Origin: an uncultured Olsenella sp. | GTDB lineage: Bacteria; Actinomycetota; Coriobacteriia; Coriobacteriales; Atopobiaceae | Length of the DNA stretch: 64,000 bases | Direction: 5' to 3' | Assembly (NCBI GenBank): GCA_900540955.1 | Contig: UQIF01000001.1 | Span: 1 to 64,000, forward strand | Shown: piece after piece, positions 9,552 to 16,269 of the stretch | Position numbering within the stretch: position 1 is the stretch's first letter | How the letters are laid out: every line of letters starts with the position of its first letter | Position numbers and translations under genes: made by a program | Notes under the pieces: generated by a model | Database searches by the model: none | What the model was told of the DNA's origin: nothing | The model's input: the letters and a program-made list of their open reading frames with translations, nothing else

Positions 9552-9983
9552 ATGGCAAAGAAGGACTGGGAAGAGAAGAACGCCGAGGCCCAGCGTAAGG
9601 CAGCCGAGTGGCTCCGCGGCCGCCAAGGGCCGGACGATTTGGCCATCGCCTGCGTCTATCTCGCGCTTCTGCTGGTGGTCATCAATCTGTTCGCCAAGGC
9701 CGCGTGGGTTGGCTGGCTCGCGCTCGCGCTCATCGTCTACGCCGGCTTCCGCATCCAGTCGAAGAACCTCGGCTCCCGCTCCCGCGAGAACGCCGCCTTC
9801 CTCAAGGCCATCGGGCCGGCGCGTCCTTGGCTGCAGAACCCGAAGGCCGCTGCTGCCGAGGCGAAGCAGTTCAAGCACGTCAAGTGCCCCCACTGTGGCC
9901 AGAAGGTCCGCGTGCCCCGCGGCAAGGGCCGCCTGCGCGTGACGTGCCCGAAGTGCCGCGAGAAGTTCGAGGTCAAGGCGTAG
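9552..9983 (+). CDS. Small membrane protein with C-terminal zinc ribbon
   Basis: 143 residues; I do not recognise a named family. A charged N-terminus (MAKKDWEEKNAEAQRK) is followed by two hydrophobic segments around residues 28-65. A basic linker leads to a C-terminal zinc ribbon with two CxxC pairs, CPHCGQK and CPKCREKF. ATG 9552 is preferred because GAAAGGA precedes it at good spacing; ATG 9528 is possible. It may be a cytoplasm-facing membrane adaptor. A long hairpin follows, and the next gene is convergent. Confidence 0.75.
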   Translation: MAKKDWEEKNAEAQRKAAEWLRGRQGPDDLAIACVYLALLLVVINLFAKAAWVGWLALALIVYAGFRIQSKNLGSRSRENAAFLKAIGPARPWLQNPKAAAAEAKQFKHVKCPHCGQKVRVPRGKGRLRVTCPKCREKFEVKA

Positions 9984-9992
9984 ACGCTGGTA

Positions 9993-10122
9993 GGCTCGCA
10001 CGGAAAACCGCCCTTTAACCTGTGTGCTCGGACAGTCCTGCTCGCACGGTCGCGACATTAAGTCGCGACCGGCTCGCGCGGAACTGCGCCACAGGTTAAA
10101 GGGCGGTTTTCCGTGCGAAGCC
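9993..10122. repeat. Long nested hairpin element A2 with conserved inner block
   Basis: Outer arms at 9993-10024 and 10090-10122 are reverse complements over 32 bases apart from one extra A. They are unrelated in sequence to the A1 arms. The inner block matches A1: ACAGTCCTGCTCGCACGG and CCGGCTCGCGCGGAACT. The apical helix TCGCGAC-ATTAA-GTCGCGA again differs from that in A1. It sits between convergent genes, and the outer arm carries AAAA/TTTT near its base, so bidirectional termination is plausible. Confidence 0.8.
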
Positions 10123-10148
10123 CAACGGCTAGGCGTGTGACTGGTTGC

Positions 10149-10286
10149 GCTAAGAAAAGCTTGGTTCCAGCTCCTAAACTGGTTCGATTGCTAAGAAACC
10201 CCGGGTTCCAGCCTATGAATTGCGACTGGAACCCGGGGTTTCTTAGCGGAGCTGAACGTCAAATAGCTGGAACTTGGGATTTCAGC
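10149..10286. repeat. TAAGAAA repeat cluster 1 (four units)
   Basis: Units of about 23 bases begin GCTAAGAAA and end in a TTCCAGC-type core. Two are forward (10149-10171, 10190-10212) and two inverted (10226-10247, 10266-10286). Units 2 and 3 form a perfect hairpin with a short loop; unit 4 is diverged (ATTTCAGC). The cluster fills the gap between A2 and the convergent hemolysin III gene. Confidence 0.85.
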
Positions 10287-10305
10287 GGGTACGCTGCGCC
10301 GCGCG

Positions 10306-11001
10306 CTACAGCACGAAGAGAAGCGCGGAGAGGGTGATGCAGACGCTGCCGGCCAAAGTAAAGATGTGAAAAATAAAGTGCAGGTAGGGGACCTTCTTTG
10401 GGATGTAGAAGAGCGCGCCCACCGTGTAGCTGATGCCGCCGGCGAGCAAAAGCCAGAACGCGCCGGGAGACAGCACCGCAAAGAGGTCGCGGATGTGGAA
10501 GACGACGGCCCAGCCGAGCAGGACGTAGATGAGCGAGGTGAGCCATTTAGGCTGGCGCTCGCGCATGAAGCACTCGAGAACGATGCCCACCAGAGCGATC
10601 GCCCATACCGCGATGCCGAGCCCGACGCCGCCGTGCTCGCCGAGCGCGACGAACGCGAAGGGCGCGTAGCTTCCGGCGATGAGCAGGTAGATGCCGCAGT
10701 GGTCGAGGACGCGGAACACACGCTTGGCTTTCTCGGGGGCTATGGCGTGGTAGAGGGTCGAGAAGAGATACTCGACCAGAAGGCCGATGCCCATGAGCAG
10801 GGCGGCGGCGAGGCGGATGCCACCGCCGTGCGACACCGCGCGCACGATGAGCAGCACGAGCGCGGCGATGGAAAGAAGCGCTCCGACGCCGTGGCTCACG
10901 GAGTTGGCGATCTCCTCGCCAAGGGTGTAGCGGCGCCCATTGGGGCGTAGCCCAGAGGCCAGGTCGGTCTGTGCCAGCTGTTTCTGCATGCGCCTTGCCA
11001 T
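10306..11001 (-). CDS. Hemolysin III / PAQR-family membrane protein
   Basis: 231 residues with about seven membrane helices. Family motifs: EEIANSVSHGVGALLS near the N-terminus, FSTLYHAIAPEKAKRVFRVLDHC in the middle, and LHFIFHIFTLAGS near the C-terminus. The Ser and His residues of these motifs form the metal site of the PAQR fold. Two starts are possible: ATG 11001, or ATG 10989 (MQKQLAQ), which has AAGGATGG about eight bases before it. Physiological function of bacterial members is poorly defined, and the hemolysin name is historical. Confidence 0.88.
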   Translation of the reverse strand: MARRMQKQLAQTDLASGLRPNGRRYTLGEEIANSVSHGVGALLSIAALVLLIVRAVSHGGGIRLAAALLMGIGLLVEYLFSTLYHAIAPEKAKRVFRVLDHCGIYLLIAGSYAPFAFVALGEHGGVGLGIAVWAIALVGIVLECFMRERQPKWLTSLIYVLLGWAVVFHIRDLFAVLSPGAFWLLLAGGISYTVGALFYIPKKVPYLHFIFHIFTLAGSVCITLSALLFVL

Positions 11002-11011
11002 CCTTGAATGT

Positions 11012-11041
11012 TTGGTCAGCCGCGGCTCGGCGGGCTATACT
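11012..11041 (+). promoter_or_regulatory. Candidate sigma-70-type promoter
   Basis: TTGGTC (11012-11017), an 18-base spacer and TATACT (11036-11041) lie about 50 bases upstream of the start at 11089 and diverge from the hemolysin III gene. Confidence 0.55.
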
Positions 11042-11088
11042 CTAATGTCGCTTTTGAGCATACCCCATAGCTGTTGAGGAGTTATGTC

Positions 11089-11520
11089 ATGAAGAAGACT
11101 ACATATGTCGGCAATCTCGTCGCTTGGGGCGCCGTTTCCGTCCTGTGCGTTGTCTTTCTGGCCTGGTCCGCCTCGTTGGGCGGCGAGTTCGGGGACAACA
11201 CTGCCCTGCTCGCGCTGAGCGTCTACGCCCGCCCGGTCGGCGCGTTCTCCGTCGCCGCCCTGCTCACCACCTTGCTGGTAAAGAAGTTCAACCTCGAGCT
11301 CGGCGCGCGCATGCGCGTCGCCTGGCGCGTGCTCGGGCTCGCCCCCACGATCGCGTTCCTGCTATCGCCGGTCCTCATTCCGGTGCTGCCCAACGGCGTG
11401 GCGACGATCTTCGCCGTCATGCTGCTCGCGTCCATGACGATTCCGCTGATTTTCCTGTTATTCGGCCTGTTCTACGGGCTTTCGCTCGCCGGCGTCAGGC
11501 CTGAAGAGGACGACGAGTAG
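11089..11520 (+). CDS. Small four-helix membrane protein, unknown function
   Basis: 143 residues with four hydrophobic segments at roughly 8-28, 45-62, 78-97 and 105-132, and an acidic tail (RPEEDDE). ATG 11089 is chosen because TGAGGAG ends seven bases before it; a TTG at 11074 overlaps that site. I do not recognise a family. It is a single gene with its own promoter and ends at a long bidirectional hairpin facing a convergent dipeptidase gene. Confidence 0.7.
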   Translation: MKKTTYVGNLVAWGAVSVLCVVFLAWSASLGGEFGDNTALLALSVYARPVGAFSVAALLTTLLVKKFNLELGARMRVAWRVLGLAPTIAFLLSPVLIPVLPNGVATIFAVMLLASMTIPLIFLLFGLFYGLSLAGVRPEEDDE

Positions 11521-11548
11521 GGTAATCGCGAAACTTGCGGCTAAATCC

Positions 11549-11676
11549 GCAAAAGTCGGCGTCTTAAATCAGGACCCCCGAGTAGAGCCCCTCGGATTCG
11601 CAGTGTTTGCCCACTTGGCTGGGCTCGAATTCGATGGGATACTCGGGGGTCTCGGATTAAGACACCGACTTTTTGC
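11549..11676. terminator. Long hairpin B between convergent genes
   Basis: Arms 11549-11584 and 11640-11676 are near-perfect reverse complements over about 36 bases. They start with GCAAAAGTCGGCGTCTTAA and end with TTAAGACACCGACTTTTTGC. The A-run and T-run at the base allow termination on both strands. The inner region carries a smaller GAGCCC/GGGCTC stem. It lacks the A1/A2 block. Confidence 0.75.
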
Positions 11677-11714
11677 AAAACGGGGACGAGGCGAGGCCTC
11701 GGCGCGTCGCCGGC

Positions 11715-13190
11715 TTAGTTGTCGGAGCGCGAGAAGGCGTTTTTCATCTCGGCGCTGCGGGCAAAGAGCACGTGACCCAGTAGGCAGTCGGTGCGCTTGC
11801 GCGCGACGTCGGCGATGGCCTGGTTGGCGGCAGACGGGTCGCCTCCCTCGGCGTCGCAGGCGTGCACGAGGCGCGTGGCCTCGGACTGCAGCTTCTCCTG
11901 GTAGCGCTCGACGTGGGGCAGGCAGGCGGAGTAGGAGGCGTCGGCCATGGCGCCGATGAGGCGGTTCGCCCAGTAGAAGCTGTCGGTCGTCACGTCCTTG
12001 GGCGTCGAGTTCACGTACGCGGGCACCTCGTCGACCTGCGTGAAGAAGGGCACGAGTGCGTTGAAGGCGTTGCTGCCCAGCGCGATCCACTGCAGTGCCC
12101 GGTGCTGCTCGTCGACGTAGGGGCGGATCTGCAGGACCGCGAGCTGACAGTTGCGGTTGATGCCGATGGGGCGGTAGAGCCCGCGCGTCGCGGGTGTGCC
12201 GATGTGGCCGTAGGGATCGTAGGCCGTGCCCTGGTAGTGCAGGCTCAGCACGTACTTGACGTCCTCGATCGTGATCTTTCGCTCGGGCACGCGGCACCAC
12301 GGCAGGCGGTCGGACTCGGGCCCGAACTCCTCGTGCGCGGCGGCCGTCTCCCAGGGGCCTGCCGACGGGTTGAGCCAGCGCTGCATGTCCCAGGCGCGCG
12401 GCGTGTTGTACACGTGGTCGGAGTCCGAGCGGCTGCCGAAAGCGTCGCGCGGGTTCAGACGCCCGTCGAGCGAGAGGTCGAGGCGGTTGTCCTCGATGAA
12501 TTCGCGCAGGTCGGGCGAGCACAGGTGCTCGCGCCCCTCGCCGAGGGCGTCGTCGAGGTCGAAGGAGTCGAGCCCCAGTTGGTTGGGCATGGTGACGTAG
12601 CAGTCGTCGGGCACGCGGCGCGCGATCCAGTGGTGGCCGCCCACGGTCTCGAGCCACCAGATCTCGTCGACGTCCGAAAACGCGATGCCGTTCATCTCGT
12701 AGGTGCCGTGCTCGGCAAGAAGCGCGCCCAAGCGCAGCACGCCGTCGCGGGCGCTCGTCGCGTAGGGGAGCACGAGCGTGACCATGTCCTCCTCGCCGAT
12801 GCCGCCGAGCCTCTCGGGCTCGTATCCCGGCTCGCCCGGCTTGCCGACGGCGGCGCGGTAGGCCACGAGGGGGTCGGCCGCGAGCACGCGCTCGTTTGAG
12901 GTCAAGGTCTCGGTCGCGCTCATGGCGACGTTGCGGGCGTTCACGCCCGCCGACTCCCACAGACCCTCCTTGAGGTCCGCGTTCGGCATGCAGGTGTAGC
13001 GCCCGCCGCCCTCGGGGAGCGTGACCTCCAGGTGGCCGATGACGCTTTTGTAGGTCTTCTTTCCCGCGGCGTTCTCGACGCTCATGCGCTTCTCGCAGAA
13101 TTCTCCGGTCGAGCAGTCCTCATTGCGGGCGATGATGGTCGAGCCGTCGAAGCTCGCCTTCTTGCCCACCAGGATCGTGGTGCAGGGCAT
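11715..13190 (-). CDS. pepD: Dipeptidase, peptidase family C69 (PepD-like)
   Basis: 491 residues. An N-terminal-nucleophile peptidase of family C69: the start MPCTTILVGKKAS puts the catalytic Cys at position 3, with DGSTIIARNEDC after it, as in Lactobacillus PepDA. ATG 13190 has AGGAGGGA just upstream; the open frame runs further but lacks a site there. Later motifs include YEMNGIAFSD, WWLETVGGHHWIA, YVTMPNQLG and HYQGTAYDPYG. It would split dipeptides released by the other peptidases. The gene is divergent from the DAHP synthase gene across about 120 bases. Confidence 0.9.
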   Translation of the reverse strand: MPCTTILVGKKASFDGSTIIARNEDCSTGEFCEKRMSVENAAGKKTYKSVIGHLEVTLPEGGGRYTCMPNADLKEGLWESAGVNARNVAMSATETLTSNERVLAADPLVAYRAAVGKPGEPGYEPERLGGIGEEDMVTLVLPYATSARDGVLRLGALLAEHGTYEMNGIAFSDVDEIWWLETVGGHHWIARRVPDDCYVTMPNQLGLDSFDLDDALGEGREHLCSPDLREFIEDNRLDLSLDGRLNPRDAFGSRSDSDHVYNTPRAWDMQRWLNPSAGPWETAAAHEEFGPESDRLPWCRVPERKITIEDVKYVLSLHYQGTAYDPYGHIGTPATRGLYRPIGINRNCQLAVLQIRPYVDEQHRALQWIALGSNAFNALVPFFTQVDEVPAYVNSTPKDVTTDSFYWANRLIGAMADASYSACLPHVERYQEKLQSEATRLVHACDAEGGDPSAANQAIADVARKRTDCLLGHVLFARSAEMKNAFSRSDN

Positions 13191-13243
13191 GGTCCCTCCT
13201 GTCTCTTCTTTGTTACGTACGTGACCAATGTTAGCCTTCTGCG

Positions 13244-13272
13244 TTGCCCGCGCGGCCGCGACCATCGATAAT
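13244..13272 (+). promoter_or_regulatory. Candidate promoter of the DAHP synthase gene
   Basis: TTGCCC (13244-13249), 17-base spacer and GATAAT (13267-13272), ending 37 bases before the start codon. A self-complementary TACGTA lies upstream near 13215. Confidence 0.5.
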
Positions 13273-13308
13273 GACAACGCTAAAACCCGAGTGGAGGAGT
13301 GCTACCCC

Positions 13309-14337
13309 ATGTCAATGAACTTCAAGCGCCACCTGCCCATGGCGAAGGAGGTCCGTGAGGAGCTGCCGCTCTCGGCGGAGCTCGCGGAGCGCAAGGCCGC
13401 CTTCGACGCCGAGGTCGCCGCCGTCATGCGCGGCGAGGACCCGCGCCGCCTGCTCATCATCGGCCCGTGCTCGGCCGACCGCGAGGACTCGGTCCTCGAC
13501 TACATGCACCGGCTCGCCGGCGTTGCCGACGAGGTCAAGGACAAGCTCATCGTCATCCCGCGCGTCTACACCAACAAGCCCCGAACCAAGGGCACCGGCT
13601 ACAAGGGCCTGTTACACAACCCCGACCCCGAGGCGCCCGCCGACCTGCTCGAGGGCGTCAAGGCCGTTCGTCGCATGCACCTGCGCGTGATCGAGGAGAC
13701 GGGCTTCTTTACCGCCGACGAGATGCTCTACCCCACGAACTACCAGTACCTCGTTGACCTTTTGAGCTACGTCGCCGTGGGCGCCCGCTCCGTCGAGAAC
13801 CAGGAGCACCGCCTCGTGGCCGCCGGAATCAGCGTGCCCGTGGGCATGAAGAACCCCACCGCCGGCTCGACGAGCGTCATGCTCAACTCCATCTACGCCG
13901 CCCAGGCCCGCCAGAGCTTCATCTACCGCGGCTGGGAGGTCGAGTGCACCGGCAACCCGCTCGCGCACGCCGTGCTCCGCGGCTACATCGGCCTCGACGG
14001 GCGCAACTACCCGAACTACCACTACGAGCACCTCGAGCGCCTTGCCGGCCGCTACCTCGACGCCGACTTCGCAAACCCCTCCGTCGTCGTCGACTGCAAC
14101 CACGACAACTCCGGAAAAAGGCCGCTTGAGCAGCCGCGCATTTGCAAAGAAGTGCTCGAGAGCTGCAAGCGCAACGACCTTGTGCGCCGCATGGTCAAGG
14201 GCTTCATGGTCGAGAGCTACATCGAGGACGGCAACCAGCCCGTCGACGGCGGCGTCTACGGCAAGTCGATCACCGACGCCTGCCTCGGGTGGAAAAAGAC
14301 CGAGCGCCTCGTGCGTGACATCGCCGAGCTGCTCTAG
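13309..14337 (+). CDS. 3-deoxy-7-phosphoheptulonate synthase, class I (AroF/G/H)
   Basis: First enzyme of the shikimate pathway, joining phosphoenolpyruvate and erythrose 4-phosphate; 342 residues, normal for class I. Motifs: LLIIGPCSADRE, IPRVYTNKPRTKGTGYKGL, the GARSVENQEHR segment, GMKNPTAGS, and VVVDCNHDNSGK, which carries metal- and substrate-binding residues. Start ATG 13309 follows GTGGAGGAG at about ten bases; ATG 13315 is an alternative. It is not clustered with other aro genes. Which aromatic amino acid inhibits it cannot be told. Confidence 0.93.
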   Translation: MSMNFKRHLPMAKEVREELPLSAELAERKAAFDAEVAAVMRGEDPRRLLIIGPCSADREDSVLDYMHRLAGVADEVKDKLIVIPRVYTNKPRTKGTGYKGLLHNPDPEAPADLLEGVKAVRRMHLRVIEETGFFTADEMLYPTNYQYLVDLLSYVAVGARSVENQEHRLVAAGISVPVGMKNPTAGSTSVMLNSIYAAQARQSFIYRGWEVECTGNPLAHAVLRGYIGLDGRNYPNYHYEHLERLAGRYLDADFANPSVVVDCNHDNSGKRPLEQPRICKEVLESCKRNDLVRRMVKGFMVESYIEDGNQPVDGGVYGKSITDACLGWKKTERLVRDIAELL

Positions 14338-14364
14338 GGGCGCGGCCCATCGCTTGGCAAGACG

Positions 14365-14404
14365 AGCCCCGCCGGCCTGTGCCCAATCGCAGGCCGGCGG
14401 GGCT
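14365..14404. terminator. Intrinsic terminator after the DAHP synthase gene
   Basis: A perfect 15-bp stem, AGCCCCGCCGGCCTG with its complement, and a ten-base loop, then TCTTTGTT. It lies between convergent genes. Confidence 0.85.
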
Positions 14405-14431
14405 TCTTTGTTCCTTGTTTGGTGGGGCGCG

Positions 14432-15625
14432 CTACAGGCAGGTATCGAGCGCAAGCCGGGTGAGCACCCGCTGGACGCGCAGGACGTCGGCTCGCGGCAC
14501 GTACTCGTTCGGCTTGTGGGCGAGCGCGAGCGAACCGGGGCCGTAGCTCATGCAGTTCTTGTTGCCGCAGGTGCCGGCGACGACGGCGGTGTCGGTGTAG
14601 CCGGTAAAGAAGCCGACCTCGGCCGGGGCGCCTTCCTCCTCGGCGGCGGAAAGAAGCGCCGCGAGCAGGGGAGAGCCGGGGTCGCGCTCGATGGGCGGTC
14701 GGTCGCCCGTGATCTCGTAGCTGCCCCGGTTGCCGGGCACGCGCTCCTCGGCGCGCGCGATCGCCGTCTCGACGGCCGTGCGGGCGGAGGTGGTCGAGGC
14801 GGGAGGGACGAGGCGCATGTCGATCCACAGCTTGCAGGAGTCGGGCACGACGTAGGGCCGGTAGCCGCCCTCGATCTGGCCGAACGTTATGGTCGAGCGC
14901 CCGAGCTCATGATGCTCGGGGAGCGCCGCGCACCAGCGTCGCAGCTCGCAGACGACCTCTGCCATGGCCGCCACGGCGTCGGCGCCCTTCCACGGCTGGC
15001 TCGCGTGCGCCGTCTGCCCCGTCATCGTCACCTCGAACCAGGTGCGGCCCTTGTGCGCGACCTGGACCTGTCCGTCGGTGGGCTCGGTGTCGACGACCCA
15101 CTCGTCCGCGCCGACGAGGCCGGCGGCGATCGCCGCCTCGATGCCGCGCATGAAGTCCTCCTCGTCGACGGAGAGCAGCAGCGCGAAGGCGCGGCGGGGA
15201 AGCGAGCCCTTGGCCGCAGCCTCGTCGAGCAGCGAGAAGAACGCGGCGATGGCGCAGGCGAGGCCGCTCTTCATGTCGCAGGCGCCGCGGCCGTAGAGCC
15301 GCTCGCCCGCGACGACGCCCCCGAGCGCCGGCGTGGCGACGTCCCAGCCGTCGCCGAGCGTGACGGTGTCCATGTGGCAGGAGTAGACGAGCGCGGGCTC
15401 GTCGCTTGTGCCGGCTACGCGGACCATGAGGTCGCGCCTTCCGGGGAGCGCCTCGACCTCTGTTGTGCGGATTGCCTCGGAAAGCCAGCCCGGCAGCGTC
15501 GCCACATGCCGCTCCACCAGCTGCTTTATGTGCTTCTCGATAGCGTCCTCATAGGTCCCGGGGTCCGTGCTCTCGATGCGCACGAGCTCGGCCGCCAGCC
15601 TCCACGCGAACTGATCATCGACCAT
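14432..15625 (-). CDS. M20-family metallohydrolase (ArgE/DapE/CPG2-like)
   Basis: 397 residues. Zinc-site motifs: YSCHMDTVT, GRGACDMKSG, the catalytic SVDEED, VVDTEPTD, and the last His in ALAHKPNEYV. A dimerisation domain sits in the middle (GRTWFEVTMTGQTAHAS). I prefer ATG 15625 because GGAGG lies eight bases upstream; a longer frame from 15673 exists. Neighbouring peptidase genes favour an aminoacyl or peptide deacylase, but acetylornithine deacetylase or succinyl-diaminopimelate desuccinylase activity cannot be excluded by sequence. Confidence 0.85.
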   Translation of the reverse strand: MVDDQFAWRLAAELVRIESTDPGTYEDAIEKHIKQLVERHVATLPGWLSEAIRTTEVEALPGRRDLMVRVAGTSDEPALVYSCHMDTVTLGDGWDVATPALGGVVAGERLYGRGACDMKSGLACAIAAFFSLLDEAAAKGSLPRRAFALLLSVDEEDFMRGIEAAIAAGLVGADEWVVDTEPTDGQVQVAHKGRTWFEVTMTGQTAHASQPWKGADAVAAMAEVVCELRRWCAALPEHHELGRSTITFGQIEGGYRPYVVPDSCKLWIDMRLVPPASTTSARTAVETAIARAEERVPGNRGSYEITGDRPPIERDPGSPLLAALLSAAEEEGAPAEVGFFTGYTDTAVVAGTCGNKNCMSYGPGSLALAHKPNEYVPRADVLRVQRVLTRLALDTCL

Positions 15626-15690
15626 ATACATCGCCTCCGGCAGTGATTCTACGACGTATCTATGGTGGCTCATGCCAGCCGCCGATTTAG

Positions 15691-15730
15691 CGACAATTGT
15701 CGTTGATTTAATCCGAACTCGTACTAAAAT
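15691..15730 (+). promoter_or_regulatory. Promoter and palindromic operator of the MarR-exporter operon
   Basis: A perfect 12-base palindrome CGACAATTGTCG (15691-15702) directly abuts the -35 TTGATT (15703-15708). A 16-base spacer and -10 TAAAAT (15725-15730) follow. A second half-site, CGACAATT, lies at about 15781, just inside the regulator gene. The arrangement fits autorepression by the MarR protein. The same palindrome is 65 bases upstream of the divergent hydrolase gene and might affect it as well. Confidence 0.7.
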
Positions 15731-15768
15731 AGCTTCGGAAAGTACGAATCCGGACGAAATTCAAGGCC

Positions 15769-16269
15769 ATGGAACAAGAAACGACAATTCCGCGCGACGC
15801 GGACGGCTTGATCGACCTCGGGGCATGGAGCCGCAGCTTCGACCGCCTCTACCGCAGGGCCGACAAGCTCTACTATGCCTTCTCGCAGAGCTGCGGCCTG
15901 CCCGAGTCGGCGTACTGGATTATGTACGCCATCTACACCAGCGGCGGGCGTGCCTCGGTGCGCATGCTCATCGAGGAGTGCCTCTATAGCAAGCAGACCG
16001 TCAACTCGGCGCTTCGCACCCTTGAGTCGCGCGGGCTCGTGGAGACGGACTTCTGCGAGGGAAGCCGCAAGGCCAAGTGCGTGAGCCTTACCGAGGCGGG
16101 CGACGAGCTCTGCGAGCAGAAGATCGTCCCGGCAAACAAGGCCGAGCGCGCCGCGTTCATGGCGCTTGGCGTCGACGAGCAGCGAGAGATGCTGCGCCTC
16201 GTCAACAAGTACGTCGCGGCCCTCGAGGTCGAGCTCGAGCTGTTGGAGGGGGAGCAGGATGACAAGTAG
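15769..16269 (+). CDS. MarR-family transcriptional regulator
   Basis: 166 residues with a winged-helix core: the recognition region reads YSKQTVNSALRTLESRGLVE, followed by the wing (CEGSRKAKCVSLTEAG). The C-terminal helix (about 130-160) would dimerise. It overlaps the next gene by 11 bases (ATG 16259 and TAG 16267-16269), so it is translationally coupled to the exporter. In such operons MarR proteins usually repress the pump and are released by its substrate; here this is supported by the palindrome at the promoter. Confidence 0.9.
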   Translation: MEQETTIPRDADGLIDLGAWSRSFDRLYRRADKLYYAFSQSCGLPESAYWIMYAIYTSGGRASVRMLIEECLYSKQTVNSALRTLESRGLVETDFCEGSRKAKCVSLTEAGDELCEQKIVPANKAERAAFMALGVDEQREMLRLVNKYVAALEVELELLEGEQDDK

